Positions 49,873 to 59,724 of a stretch of DNA of 64,000 nucleotides are shown one piece after another. Under the pieces are notes generated by a model that worked only from the letters and a program-made list of their open reading frames with translations, was not told where the DNA came from and searched no databases. Both the position numbers and the translations under genes were made by a program. This stretch comes from Candidatus Solibacter sp. (lineage in GTDB: Bacteria > Acidobacteriota > Terriglobia > Bryobacterales > Bryobacteraceae), in the NCBI GenBank assembly GCA_013822245.1, contig PNKE01000030.1, positions 44,705 to 108,704 on the forward strand, in the 5' to 3' direction. The number at the start of each line of letters is the position of its first letter. Within the stretch, counting starts at the first letter, position 1.

Positions 49873-52860
49873 ATGACAAAGACCGCTTTCGGCGGATTCA
49901 GGATGTTGGCCATTCTGCTGGCGCTCGCCAGTTTGGTGTCCGGCCAGTTCCTGGTCAACAACGCATCAAAGGACGATTGGGAAGAGATCAACTTCGAGTT
50001 CAACTCGGCCGTTCTTACCGACGGCTTCCCCAGTCTTCTCCGGCTCGCCGGACTTCTCAATCAGAACCCCGCTTTTAAGGTCCGGCTCGACGGCCATACC
50101 GATTCCATCGGTGGCGAAAAGTATAACGAAAAGCTCTCCCAGCGCCGCTCCGAGGCCGTCAAGGCCTTCCTGTCGAAGTACGGCGCCCGCGAATCGCAAA
50201 TCGAAATCGCGCCCCGCGGCAAGCGCCAGCCGCGCGTGGATAACTCCACCAGGGAAGGCCGCTGGATCAACCGCCGCGTGGCCATGACCGCCCTCGACGC
50301 CCAGGGCAAAATGATCGGCCCGGCGGGCAGCGTCGGCGAAACCATCAAGGCCATCGAGGCCAAGTGCCCCGATTACACCCAGACCCTCAACGACATCCTC
50401 CGCAAACTCGACAAACTCGACGACATCGCCAAAATGCTCGGCGACCTCAAGAACGACAACAACAGGCTCAAGGCTGAGGTCGACAACCTCAAGGGAACCG
50501 GCGCCGCCACCCAGGCCGCCGTCCAGGCCATGCCCAAGGCCGCCACGCCGCAGGAGGTTCAGCGCACCGTCGAGACCGAAATCCGCAAGGTCCAGGACGC
50601 CAACCCGCGCTTCTCCATCCTCGGCGTCAACCTCGGCGCCGATCAGGACCGCAAGGTCACCTTCCAGGGCCGCGGCCGTTACTTCGCCCCCTTCGGCGAC
50701 AAGTACGCCTTCCAGGGCCAGGGCGAGTACTTTTACTTCCGTGACCGCCAGGAAGCCCAGGGCGACTTCGGTCTGGTCAACCGCTTCCACCAGCGCGCCC
50801 AGTTCGGCGCCTTCGCCAGCTTCAAACACGTCCGCCTGGAACAGTTCCAGCAGGGCGGCACCCTCGGCCAGGCCGCCTTCACCCTCGACTACATCTTCAG
50901 TCGCGGCCGCGTCGGCGTATTCGGCACCAAGGCCTTCATGAACGAGGCCGTCATGGGCCGCGCCGCCATCTCCCGCAATGTCTTCCTCGAAGCCTATCTG
51001 CGCACCGTCGACCAGGCCGGCGGCTCCGCCTCGGTCGTCCTCGGCCGCAATACCACCCTCGAAGGCAACCTCGGCATGCTGAACATGTATGGCGGCAACA
51101 ACAAGCCGGGCGGCACCGTCCGCCTCATCCAGCCCATCAACAACAGGGTGGCTGTCAGCATCGAGGGCGGCTGGAACGAAACCCTCGTCGCCGTCAACAG
51201 GACCTACGGCCGTATCACCGGCGGCGTCCTGTTCGGCGACTACACCGGCGCAAAGGACATGTTCGCCTCCGACAAGCCCGTCGCGGTCGACGTCCCCAGG
51301 GTGCGCTACGAACTGCTCACCCGCCGCGTCCGCACCGGCAACGACGCCCCGATCGCCGATGCAGGTCCCGATCAACTCGGCGTCGCCGCCGGCGCCATCA
51401 CCCTCGACGGCTCGGCTTCCTACGATCCCGACGGCGATTCGGTCACTTATCAGTGGGATCAGATCGCCGGCCCGTCGGTCAGCCTCACCGGCCGCACCGA
51501 GTCCAAGGCCACCTTCACCGGCGCCGAGGGCCAGACCTACAGCTTCCGCCTCACTGTCCGGGACTCGCTCGGCCTCGCCGCCCTCGCCCGCACCACGGTC
51601 AGCGTCCGCGAGACGCCTAAGGTTGCCGTCACCAAGTTCACCGCCACGCCGTCCCGCGTCAAGCCCGGCGAGCCGGTCACCCTCACATGGCAGGCCCAGA
51701 ACGCCGATTCCGTTGAAATCTCCGGCATCGGCGGCGTCAACGCCTCCTCCGGCTCCGTCCAGGTCACTCCGGCCGTGACGACCACCTACACAATCACCGC
51801 CAGGAACAAGGCCGGCGAGGTGAAGGATACCGTCCAGGTCATCGTCGACCAGCCCACGGCCCGCGTCGTCCGCTTCACCGCCGCGCCTTCAACCATCAGG
51901 GCCGGCCAGTCCGCCAACCTCGTCTGGGAGACCGAGAATGCCAACCGCGTCACCATCTCCGGCATCGGCCAGGTGAACCCCACGGGCACCCTCTCCGTCT
52001 CGCCCAAGGAGACCACCACCTACGCCATCACCGTCTCCAACCAGACCGGTGAGACCAACTCCACCGTCACCGTCACCGTCGATCAGGGCACTGCGCCCAC
52101 CATCGGCACGTTCACCTCGACTGTCGTCGAAATCGGTGAAGGCGAGGGTGCAACCCTGACCTGGTCGGTCGACGGCGCCGACAGCGTCGAGATCACCGAT
52201 CTCGGCAAGGTGGCTCCCAGCGGCTCGACCGTCGTCCGGCCCACCGAGACCCGGACCTATACCCTCACCGCAACCAACAAGAACGGCGTCTCCACCGCCG
52301 GCGTCACCATCAAGGTAGCGCCCACGGCCCGAGTGCTCTCGTTCACCGCTTCGCCGTCGCAGTCGTTCAAGCCCGGCGATCCGGTCCGCCTGTCCTGGTC
52401 CACCTCCGGCGCGGTTGAAGTTTCGATCTCCGGCATCGGCGCCGTCACCCCGACCGGCCAGCTCGACGTCACCCCGCAGACCGACGCCATCTACACCCTC
52501 ACCGCCCGCGGCGCCAAAAACACCGTCACCCAGTCCATCACCGTCAGGGTCAGCGGCCAGCGCCCGCCCAACGTGGTTCTCAATGTTGCGCCTTACTTCA
52601 CCACGCAACTGTTCGACCACGTCTTTGACGCCTCCGGATCCACCGATCCCGACGGCGGCGCTCTCACCTATAAGTGGGAGTACCTCGGCGGCAATGCGCC
52701 TCGCAGCATCACCTTCGGCAGCCCCAACTCGGCCGCCACAACGGTGAAACTCTCACCCAACACCGGCGAATACCTCGTCCAGTTGACCGTCACCTCAAGC
52801 CGCGGCGTTTCGGTGACGAAACTCATCCGCGTCATGCTGGTCACCCCGGCGCCGTTCTAA
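49873..52860 (+). CDS. OmpA-domain / beta-barrel / PKD-Ig repeat surface protein
   Basis: A 995-residue exported protein. GAGGAGG precedes the ATG. Order: signal peptide 1-25; OmpA domain about 38-145 (INFEFNSAVL, LDGHTDSIGG, SQRRSEAVKAFL, the peptidoglycan-binding positions); coiled coil about 165-215; a barrel-like region about 240-480 with aromatic-rich strands (GEYFYFRDRQE, FTLDYIFSRGRVGV); a PKD-like domain about 495-580 (LDGSASYDPDGDSVTYQWDQ); four Ig-like repeats of about 80 residues, each with TLTW and NADSVEI-type strands; a final PKD domain (FDASGSTDPDGGALTYKW). OmpA at the N terminus rather than the C terminus is unusual. Probably anchors to peptidoglycan and displays repeats. Confidence 0.82.
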   Translation: MTKTAFGGFRMLAILLALASLVSGQFLVNNASKDDWEEINFEFNSAVLTDGFPSLLRLAGLLNQNPAFKVRLDGHTDSIGGEKYNEKLSQRRSEAVKAFLSKYGARESQIEIAPRGKRQPRVDNSTREGRWINRRVAMTALDAQGKMIGPAGSVGETIKAIEAKCPDYTQTLNDILRKLDKLDDIAKMLGDLKNDNNRLKAEVDNLKGTGAATQAAVQAMPKAATPQEVQRTVETEIRKVQDANPRFSILGVNLGADQDRKVTFQGRGRYFAPFGDKYAFQGQGEYFYFRDRQEAQGDFGLVNRFHQRAQFGAFASFKHVRLEQFQQGGTLGQAAFTLDYIFSRGRVGVFGTKAFMNEAVMGRAAISRNVFLEAYLRTVDQAGGSASVVLGRNTTLEGNLGMLNMYGGNNKPGGTVRLIQPINNRVAVSIEGGWNETLVAVNRTYGRITGGVLFGDYTGAKDMFASDKPVAVDVPRVRYELLTRRVRTGNDAPIADAGPDQLGVAAGAITLDGSASYDPDGDSVTYQWDQIAGPSVSLTGRTESKATFTGAEGQTYSFRLTVRDSLGLAALARTTVSVRETPKVAVTKFTATPSRVKPGEPVTLTWQAQNADSVEISGIGGVNASSGSVQVTPAVTTTYTITARNKAGEVKDTVQVIVDQPTARVVRFTAAPSTIRAGQSANLVWETENANRVTISGIGQVNPTGTLSVSPKETTTYAITVSNQTGETNSTVTVTVDQGTAPTIGTFTSTVVEIGEGEGATLTWSVDGADSVEITDLGKVAPSGSTVVRPTETRTYTLTATNKNGVSTAGVTIKVAPTARVLSFTASPSQSFKPGDPVRLSWSTSGAVEVSISGIGAVTPTGQLDVTPQTDAIYTLTARGAKNTVTQSITVRVSGQRPPNVVLNVAPYFTTQLFDHVFDASGSTDPDGGALTYKWEYLGGNAPRSITFGSPNSAATTVKLSPNTGEYLVQLTVTSSRGVSVTKLIRVMLVTPAPF

Positions 52861-52886
52861 TCGGCAGCCAGCAAGCCCGGCAAACG

Positions 52887-52926
52887 GCCCCGCCCGCGAG
52901 CGATCGCCGGCGGGGCTTCTCTTTTT
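52887..52926 (+). terminator. Rho-independent terminator
   Basis: GCCCCGCC (52887-52894) pairs with GGCGGGGC (52909-52916), followed by TTCTCTTTTT. Ends the surface-protein transcript. Confidence 0.88.
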
Positions 52927-52985
52927 CCGGAGTGGCGCAAATTGGCCTGGATCAGGAGATGCGGGTCTGATATTCTCTGTTTGTA

Positions 52986-55769
52986 ATGAGCAGTAATCTG
53001 TTGGTTGCCGGACTGTTGATGTCCACTCTCCAGGCCGGCGTGCTTCCTTTTGTCTCCCCCGGCTGGACCGTCCACGGCGAATGGCGCGCCGAGACGGAGG
53101 TCTCCTCCGATCACTGGAAACCGGGCGAGACGGTGGAGGTGCGCACCAGCCTCTTCTTCACCGCCGCCCACATCGCCAGCCTCGCCCAGGCCGGAGTCCA
53201 GGCCGATACCGTCATCGTCCTGGCCACCGCCGAACGCACCTTCGACGCCGAAGGGCGCATGCGCTGGGCCAACGACGAAAAGGCATCCACCCTTCTCACC
53301 CCCACCGGCCTCCCCATCGAAGGCGGCTTCCAGGGCGCCGTCACCAAACGCTACGGCTACGGCTTCCAGACCCCCTTCGACCAGCAGGCCACCATCAAAC
53401 TCGCCTCCGTCAAACTCGAAAACGGCGTTTACACCGCCGCTTTCGTCCTCCGCCAGGCCCTGCCGGCCGATCTGCCGCCCGGCATTTACCGGGTCCGCAT
53501 CGACTTCGGCTTCAAGGCCGGATCGAGGACGGTCGCCATCAGCGGCGAGAGCTTCGCCAGACGCGCCTTCCCCACAGGCCGGGCGAACGAGAATCACCTC
53601 TATTCGCCCATCATCCGCGCCAGCGGAACGCATGTTTCGGGCCGGGAAGTGGACGGCGCCTCTATCCAGCCCCGTGTCCCTTGGGTGCTGCTGAACGGGT
53701 ACAACTCGAATGGCTACCGCGGCGTCGTCGCCGACGAGGACAAAGGCTGGTTCAATCTCTCCAGCCGGAACCTCATCCAGGACGACGTCATCCTCCCTCT
53801 GTTCGACGCCAACTCCCGCATCATCTCCTATTCGCTCGAACCCCAGATCCCCCCCGACTCCATCGAAGCCCGCTCCAACATCGGCTGGGCGCCAAATAAA
53901 GGCCAACTCACCATCGAGGTCACCCGCCCTGATGGCTCCGTGCAGAACCTCGGCTCCGCCCCGTTCACCGCCTTCACCGGACTCTGGCCCTCAACAAAGA
54001 AATCCGCCTTCACCGCCTGGAAGCCCTCCGCCTACGGCCTCCACACCGTCAAGGCCGCCGGCTGGTTTGAAGACGCCGCCGGCAACCGCTATGAAGGCGG
54101 CGGAACCTACCGCTTCTGGATCGCCAAACGCATGACCCTCGCCACCGCCACCTTCCAGGGCATGAGCTACCCCGTGGGCAACTTCTACGGCCGAGCCTTG
54201 GGTTTCGCTCCGGCCTTTCCCGCCGATGTCGAAGTCGTCGCCCGGCTTTATCCCAACTCCGACCCGTCGCGCGTCAAGGAGATCCGCTACTCCGGCAAGG
54301 CCACGCCAGGCGGCAGTTTCACGGCCGGCGAAGGGATGAAGCCGCTCGTGTTCGATGAACCCGGCGAATACGCCGCGCATGTGCTGGCCCGCTACCGCGA
54401 TGAAAACGGCCACCACTGGGTCTGCTCCATGCGCCACGCCGGCGTCGTCTATCCCACTGACTCGCCCATCGAGGCCCGCGGCAAAAAGCTCTACATCGAC
54501 AAGCAATACGTCGAGCGCGGCCACACCAAACGCGAAGGCCAGTATTTCCCCGACGGTACCTACTACCTCGACCACATCCACTTCCCCTACCGCTCCGGCG
54601 ACGTCCTTCAGATCGCCAGCGACGGCGAAGGCGCCAACAAGATCATCCACACTCTCATGTGGGAGCACAAAAACTCCGAAACCTACGACACCCGCTTCCA
54701 GGGTTTCGGACGCACCAACCTCCAACTCGTCACCTCCAACGGCTACTCGCCCCACCTGTTCCCCGAATACATCACCGATTGGGCTTATTTCTATTCCGCC
54801 GGCCCGCGCCCTGGCTTCATGGGCCGTTTCATCGTCGGCGAGGACAACGTACGCGCGCCTTATTGGTCGCTCTCACCCAACAGTTTCGGCGGCCAGATCG
54901 CCGCTTCGCCCAACGGCGACCTGCCGGGCGACATCTACCGCCTCATCGGCGGCGTCGTCGTCCGCAAGCAGGGCCAGCAGCCGCTCTATGCCGGCTATCT
55001 CGCCAGTGCGTTCATGCTCGAAAAGGGCGCCCACAACAACCGCGTCACCGGCCCCGGCGAGGAGGACCTCATCGGCCCCCACCGCCAGCGCGCCCGCTTC
55101 TATCTCGTCGGGCCCCGCCCCGGCCTCGTCTTCACCACCGGATCCACTTTCGCCGCCGCCGCCCAGATCGATCCCATCGTGCCCGCCGATGTCACCGTCA
55201 CCCTCACCTATCCCGACGGCCGCAAGGTCTCCACCACCGGACGCGGCGACCAGTTCGGCGGCTTCTCCGCCCCAGGCCGTTTCGTCTTCGACCAGCCCGG
55301 CGTCTACCGCTACACGATGGATGGCGAGTGGCAAGGCTTCAAGGGCGGCGTTCCCGGCCTGCCCGCCCAGGGCGGCGACCTCTATGTCATCGAGAGCAAC
55401 AAGCCCGCCGGCGCCGCTGAAATCCAACTCGACATCCCCGAGGATTCCAACATGGATCCCGTCGCCGGCGTCCGCATCACCGGCTCCTCCACCGCCTCCC
55501 GCGTCTACGTCGCCGCCGTCATCCCCGGCGCCGTCATCGATCATCAGTGGCTCGAAGTCTCCGGCGGCAAGTTCGCTTACACCCTCAATCCAAAGGCGAT
55601 CGAAGCCCGGACCCAGACCTACGACACCGCCCACCGCGTCACCGGCGCCCCCACCATCGGCGACGTCATCCACCTGACGTTTTTCTCCAGGGAGGAAGGC
55701 CCGCTCGGCGCCTGGCACTCCTACCGCCGCGTCATCGTCCGCGGCACGAAGCTGTTGAACATCAGGTAG
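52986..55769 (+). CDS. Large secreted protein of unknown function (927 aa)
   Basis: I do not recognise a family. The protein has a signal peptide (LLVAGLLMSTLQAG) and is beta-rich throughout, with no membrane helix after the N terminus. Segments such as PPGIYRVRIDFGFKAG, YGLHTVKAAGWFEDAAGNRYEGGG and FDEPGEYAAHVLARYRDENG look like Ig-like or filamin-like strands repeated along the chain. FGRTNLQLVTSNGYSPHLFPEYITDWAYFYS (in pieces) and AGVRITGSSTASRVYVAAVIPG mark later domains. It lies downstream of the OmpA-repeat protein in the same direction but after a terminator. Confidence 0.75.
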   Translation: MSSNLLVAGLLMSTLQAGVLPFVSPGWTVHGEWRAETEVSSDHWKPGETVEVRTSLFFTAAHIASLAQAGVQADTVIVLATAERTFDAEGRMRWANDEKASTLLTPTGLPIEGGFQGAVTKRYGYGFQTPFDQQATIKLASVKLENGVYTAAFVLRQALPADLPPGIYRVRIDFGFKAGSRTVAISGESFARRAFPTGRANENHLYSPIIRASGTHVSGREVDGASIQPRVPWVLLNGYNSNGYRGVVADEDKGWFNLSSRNLIQDDVILPLFDANSRIISYSLEPQIPPDSIEARSNIGWAPNKGQLTIEVTRPDGSVQNLGSAPFTAFTGLWPSTKKSAFTAWKPSAYGLHTVKAAGWFEDAAGNRYEGGGTYRFWIAKRMTLATATFQGMSYPVGNFYGRALGFAPAFPADVEVVARLYPNSDPSRVKEIRYSGKATPGGSFTAGEGMKPLVFDEPGEYAAHVLARYRDENGHHWVCSMRHAGVVYPTDSPIEARGKKLYIDKQYVERGHTKREGQYFPDGTYYLDHIHFPYRSGDVLQIASDGEGANKIIHTLMWEHKNSETYDTRFQGFGRTNLQLVTSNGYSPHLFPEYITDWAYFYSAGPRPGFMGRFIVGEDNVRAPYWSLSPNSFGGQIAASPNGDLPGDIYRLIGGVVVRKQGQQPLYAGYLASAFMLEKGAHNNRVTGPGEEDLIGPHRQRARFYLVGPRPGLVFTTGSTFAAAAQIDPIVPADVTVTLTYPDGRKVSTTGRGDQFGGFSAPGRFVFDQPGVYRYTMDGEWQGFKGGVPGLPAQGGDLYVIESNKPAGAAEIQLDIPEDSNMDPVAGVRITGSSTASRVYVAAVIPGAVIDHQWLEVSGGKFAYTLNPKAIEARTQTYDTAHRVTGAPTIGDVIHLTFFSREEGPLGAWHSYRRVIVRGTKLLNIR

Positions 55770-55798
55770 CCGCCGCCGGCGGTCTCTCCGGAGGTTCG

Positions 55799-56893
55799 CT
55801 ACAGCGACAGCCGCAGGATCTCAACCAGCGTCTCCACAGGCAGCGCCACCGGGTTCGCCTTCATGCTCAACGCCTGCGCGGCCTTCGCCGCGATCGCCTC
55901 GAAATCCTCTTCCCGCGCCCCCCACGCCCTCAACCCCGGCACCCCCGACCGCCTCACCAGTTCCCCCGCATCCACCCACCCGTCAATCAACCCATACCGC
56001 CACCGCGCCGCATGGCCCCCCGGCAGCGCCGCCCTGTTGGCTGCCATCACATGAGGCAGCATCGCCGCGCACACCGCCCCATGCGGCGCGCCATACATCG
56101 CCCCTACCGGCGCCGCCAGCCCATGCACCGCGCCCAAGCCCGCATTGGCCAGGCAGATGCCGCTCAGCAGGCTCGCCCAGCTCATCATCGCCCTCGCCTC
56201 GGCGTCGGCGCCATCCCTGAACAACCTCGGCAGCGCCTCCGCCGCCAGGCGAATCCCCTCGGCGCCCAGCGCGTCGGTCATCGCATTCGCCCGGCTGCTG
56301 ACAAACGGTTCGATCAACTGCGTCAGCGCGTCCAACCCGGTCGCCGCCGTTACGTCCGCCGGTGCGGTTAACGTCAGGTCCGGATCGATCAGAGCGATCG
56401 CCGGGACCATCGACTGGTGCCGGATGCTGGCCTTCACCTTCTTCGTTTCGTCCTGCAACACCGCGTTCCGCGTCGCCTCGCTCCCCGTCCCCGCCGTCGT
56501 CGGAATCGCCACCATCGGCAGTGCGGGGCAGGGAATCGCCTCCCCCTTGCCCACCACCTCGATGTAATCCATCACGTCGCCCGCATTCACCGCCAGCGCC
56601 GCCACCGCCTTGCCCAAATCCAGCGCGCTGCCTCCGCCGCAGGCCGCCACCACATCGCAACCGGCCTGCTTCGCCGCCGCCGCCGCCCGCCGCGCCTGTT
56701 CAATCGTCGGCTCGCCGTTCACCCTGCAAACCGCCGCCGGCGCCGCCGCCCTCTCGATCCACTCAAACCGTTCCGCCACCCTTCCCGTCACCAGAAACAC
56801 GCGCCCGCCCAGACTCCGCACCGCACCCGCCGCTTCGGCCGCCACTCCGCGCCCGAACACAATCCTCTGGTTTGTGGTGATGTCGAAACGCAC
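55799..56893 (-). CDS. Iron-containing alcohol dehydrogenase family protein
   Basis: A 364-residue group III dehydrogenase. The NAD site is ACGGGSALDLGKAVA; IPTTAGTGSEAT is the family signature. Metal-site segments are GLDALTQLIEPF, where the second ligand (His in FucO-like enzymes) is Gln, and AVHGLAAPVGAMYGAPHG with both usual His residues. The Gln variant occurs in a distinct branch of the family, so activity is plausible but the metal may differ. Start is GTG at 56893. The ABM protein lies 18 nt upstream in the same direction. Confidence 0.88.
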   Translation of the reverse strand: MRFDITTNQRIVFGRGVAAEAAGAVRSLGGRVFLVTGRVAERFEWIERAAAPAAVCRVNGEPTIEQARRAAAAAKQAGCDVVAACGGGSALDLGKAVAALAVNAGDVMDYIEVVGKGEAIPCPALPMVAIPTTAGTGSEATRNAVLQDETKKVKASIRHQSMVPAIALIDPDLTLTAPADVTAATGLDALTQLIEPFVSSRANAMTDALGAEGIRLAAEALPRLFRDGADAEARAMMSWASLLSGICLANAGLGAVHGLAAPVGAMYGAPHGAVCAAMLPHVMAANRAALPGGHAARWRYGLIDGWVDAGELVRRSGVPGLRAWGAREEDFEAIAAKAAQALSMKANPVALPVETLVEILRLSL

Positions 56894-56911
56894 CGCTCGT
56901 CCCGCCCTTTT

Positions 56912-57217
56912 CTACCAGCCGGCGTCTTCAGGAAACACGTTCGCGTATTTCACGCTCGTCCGCGGCGCGGCCATCATGTCCGCCACCGTGTCCCGCCACT
57001 TCGCGTAATGCGCCGTCTCCTTGTGCGCCGCCGGCGCTTCCGCCGTCCTATACGCCTCCACCAGCACGAATCGCGTCGCCTCGCCGGCCTGCTGGACGAC
57101 GTCGAATCGCGCGATGCCCGCCTCCTCGACGCTCGCGCGCGCATTCTCCTCCGTGGCCGCCTTGAAGGCTTCAACGCACTCCGGCTTCACCTGTACGTGG
57201 ACATGGACGATCAACAT
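56912..57217 (-). CDS. Antibiotic biosynthesis monooxygenase (ABM) domain protein
   Basis: A 101-residue ferredoxin-like-fold protein of the YgiN/LsrG type. [21 protein letters not shown] opens the domain; [35 protein letters not shown] is the conserved core with the His that is common in the family. Usually dimeric. It is co-directional with the iron-dependent dehydrogenase 18 nt downstream, which suggests a joint role in the conversion of a small carbonyl or quinone compound. Confidence 0.87.
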   Translation of the reverse strand: MLIVHVHVQVKPECVEAFKAATEENARASVEEAGIARFDVVQQAGEATRFVLVEAYRTAEAPAAHKETAHYAKWRDTVADMMAAPRTSVKYANVFPEDAGW

Positions 57218-57246
57218 GGCTTTCCCGCCTATTATGCTTGAAATGG

Positions 57247-57999
57247 ATGAACTGCTGGAAACTCACTATCGAATACGACGGCTCGCGCTACTCGGGCTGG
57301 GCTGAACAGTCCAACGCGCGCACCGTCATGGGCGAACTCCGCAAGGCCGTCGAGATCTTTCTCGGCGCCCGCGCCGAAATCGGTGGCGCCGGCCGCACCG
57401 ACGCCGGAGTCCACGCCGGCGCCCAGGTCGCCCACGTCAAAGCCGCCGTCAAGCGCCGCATTGCGCCCGAACAGTTCCTTCGCATCGTCAACGAGGAACT
57501 GCCCTACGACATCGCCGTGCTCTCCATCCAGGAGGCTCCCGCCCGCTTCCACGCCCGCCATGACGCCTTGGCGCGCCGCTACGTCTACCAGATATCCACC
57601 CGCAAGTGCGCCTTCTCGAAGAAATACGTCTGGTGGGTCAAGGCCCCGCTCGACTTGAACGCCATGTCCGAGGCCGCCGCCCTCGCCGCCGGCCGCCACA
57701 ACTTCGTCCGCTTCCGCGCCAGGGACGATGCCCGCCCCGACGAATCCACCACCGTCGTCGTCCATCGCTCCGAAATCGTCGTCCAGGATTCGCTCGTCCT
57801 CTACCGCATCGAGGCCTCGCACTTCCTCTGGCGCATGGTCCGCCGCCTCGCCGGTTGCATCGTCAAAGTGGGTCTCGGCGAACTCACGGTCGAACAGTTC
57901 GGCCAGTTGATCGCCAACCGCGGCCCGGCGCACGACGTCGCCGCCTGGACCGCCCCGGCGGCCGGCCTCTTCCTCGAATCGGTGACGTACCCCGATTAG
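57247..57999 (+). CDS. truA: tRNA pseudouridine(38-40) synthase
   Basis: Modifies uridines 38-40 in the tRNA anticodon arm. The catalytic Asp lies in [28 protein letters not shown] at the N terminus, RRYVYQI, and [17 protein letters not shown] near the C terminus are family signatures. The ATG at 57247 ([12 protein letters not shown]) fits the usual length (250 residues); a TTG three codons upstream is possible. The stop overlaps that of the convergent VWFA gene by 4 nt. Confidence 0.93.
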   Translation: MNCWKLTIEYDGSRYSGWAEQSNARTVMGELRKAVEIFLGARAEIGGAGRTDAGVHAGAQVAHVKAAVKRRIAPEQFLRIVNEELPYDIAVLSIQEAPARFHARHDALARRYVYQISTRKCAFSKKYVWWVKAPLDLNAMSEAAALAAGRHNFVRFRARDDARPDESTTVVVHRSEIVVQDSLVLYRIEASHFLWRMVRRLAGCIVKVGLGELTVEQFGQLIANRGPAHDVAAWTAPAAGLFLESVTYPD

Positions 58000-59180
58000 T
58001 CCGGAATGCCCGCCATCCAGTAGCCCGGCCGCGTCGTCACCTTCAGCCCCGGCTTCTTCACCTCCACCCGGATCTTGTGGAAGCCGCCTTCGAGCTTGTT
58101 GTTCGGCACATAGCTCAGCACATACTGGCTGCGGATCTCGGCGCCAATGCGTGAAATCGCCCGCTCCAGGTCGCGCTGCGTCAGGAAACTGTATTCGCGC
58201 CCGCCGGTGAAGTCGGTGAACAACTCCGCCGGGTTGCGGATGAACAGCCCCTTCACCCCGCGGAACATCTCCACAAACGCCGGAATCGCGTCGCCCCCAT
58301 AGCCCTGCGCCCCGGTCACCTGGTTCTGTGATGTCGGGTCCATCGGCGCCACGCCTACCCTCGGACGCGCCCCCGGCGGCAGATGGTCCGGTCGCGGAGC
58401 CTCGGGCCGCTCGGTCAGCCGCGTCACGATCCGGCTGATGTTCAGCGTGTACACCTCGATATTGTGCATCTGCAGGTTCGTCGCCACCTCGCGCGGCCTG
58501 GATTCGCTGGACCGGTCCAGCGTCTCCGAAATCAACAGGATCACCTTCCGCCGGTCTTTCTTGTGCCGCAGCATATACGTGGCCTCGTTCACCATGTCCA
58601 CCACGCGGTTGTTCTGCCCGCCCGGCTTCAACTTGTCCAGCGCCGCGTCGATCTTGTCCAGGTCCCGCGTGAAGTCCTGCAACACCTCCACCCGGTGGTC
58701 GAAACTCATCACCGCCGCTTCGCCGTCGTGGCCCACCAGCAGATCCGCGATCACCGGACCCGTCTTCTTGATCATCGGCAGGATCTTCTCCACATTCGCC
58801 GACCGCTGAATCCCGATCACGAAACTCAACGGCAGAATCGTCACGTCGCGGTTCACCTGCTGAGGCTTGTCGTTGTCGAAAAGGAGGAAATCCTGCGGCA
58901 TCAGCCCGTTCACCGTCTCGCCCCGGCGGTCCACCACCGTCGTCGGCACCAGCACCACCTGCACGGCGCCCCGGAACGTCGGCGTCATGTCCTGTTCTTC
59001 CTCCATCGCCGGCGGCGCCGGCTTCGGCGCGGCGGGCGGCGTCACCACCGGCGGCGGGATCACCGGACCGGCCGGCTTCTTCGCCTGTGGCACGGCCATC
59101 GGAATCGCCGGCGACTGCGCCACCGCGTACGTCAGCACCGCAAACACGGCCACAATCGCCAGTTGGACGAAGTATCTCAT
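57996..59180 (-). CDS. VWFA-domain protein of the acidobacterial type
   Basis: A 394-residue exported protein. A signal peptide (LAIVAVFAVLTYAVAQ) is followed by a proline/alanine-rich linker (about 25-60), then VVLVPTTVVDRRGETVNGLMPQDFLLFDND, the signature of VWFA-related proteins that are expanded in Acidobacteriota. The VWA fold spans about 105-330. The MIDAS motif is degenerate: the expected DxSxS reads IGIQRSANV. RSQYVLSYVPNNKLEGGFHKIRVEVK near the C terminus is typical. Probably a periplasmic or surface protein-binding domain. Confidence 0.85.
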   Translation of the reverse strand: MRYFVQLAIVAVFAVLTYAVAQSPAIPMAVPQAKKPAGPVIPPPVVTPPAAPKPAPPAMEEEQDMTPTFRGAVQVVLVPTTVVDRRGETVNGLMPQDFLLFDNDKPQQVNRDVTILPLSFVIGIQRSANVEKILPMIKKTGPVIADLLVGHDGEAAVMSFDHRVEVLQDFTRDLDKIDAALDKLKPGGQNNRVVDMVNEATYMLRHKKDRRKVILLISETLDRSSESRPREVATNLQMHNIEVYTLNISRIVTRLTERPEAPRPDHLPPGARPRVGVAPMDPTSQNQVTGAQGYGGDAIPAFVEMFRGVKGLFIRNPAELFTDFTGGREYSFLTQRDLERAISRIGAEIRSQYVLSYVPNNKLEGGFHKIRVEVKKPGLKVTTRPGYWMAGIPD

Positions 59181-59223
59181 TGGGATTCGCTTCTCTACTC
59201 CAGTCTAATGGACGCGTCCAGCC

Positions 59224-59724
59224 CTACGCCGGTTGCCCCGCTTCCGGATGTCCCGTGCGCCCCGCCGCCAGGTCCACAATGTGCGGGATCAACTCGATCA
59301 CCGCCTCCAGTGACTCAATCGCCCCCTTCGGCGACCCCGGCAGGTTCACAATCAATACCCGCCCCGCCAATCCCGCCACCGCCCTCGACAACACCGCCCG
59401 CGGCGTCTTCTCCCGCCCCGCCATCCGCATCGTCTCTCCCAGCCCCGGAATCTCTTTTTCGATCACCGCCCGCGTCGCCTCCGGCGTCACGTCGCGCGGC
59501 GCCACGCCCGTGCCCCCCGTCGTCAAAATCACATCCACCTCGCCCGATGCCGCCTGCCCCGCCAGCGCTTCCCGAATCGCCTCCACTTCATCCGGCAGCA
59601 CCCCCGCCGCCGCCACCCTCCACCCCAATCCCTCCACCCGCCTCCGCACCGCCGGACCCGACACATCCTCCCGCTCGCCCCTGAACGAACTGTCCGAAAC
59701 CGTCAGCACAGCCGCCCGGATCAT
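59224..59724 (-). CDS. mogA: Molybdopterin adenylyltransferase
   Basis: Adenylates molybdopterin before metal insertion. The 166-residue protein has [21 protein letters not shown] at the N terminus, the [17 protein letters not shown] core with the catalytic Asp, and [20 protein letters not shown]. The ATG at 59724 overlaps the stop of moaC by 4 nt. It is the last gene of moeA-moaC-mogA; MoaB-type activity cannot be excluded. Confidence 0.9.
   Translation of the reverse strand: MIRAAVLTVSDSSFRGEREDVSGPAVRRRVEGLGWRVAAAGVLPDEVEAIREALAGQAASGEVDVILTTGGTGVAPRDVTPEATRAVIEKEIPGLGETMRMAGREKTPRAVLSRAVAGLAGRVLIVNLPGSPKGAIESLEAVIELIPHIVDLAAGRTGHPEAGQPA

Noticed and set aside
51640..52560. Possible tandem DNA repeat (Ig-like units of the surface protein)
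   Set aside because: The units are similar at protein level but diverged in DNA, so they are domain repeats and not a recent DNA repeat or CRISPR-like array.
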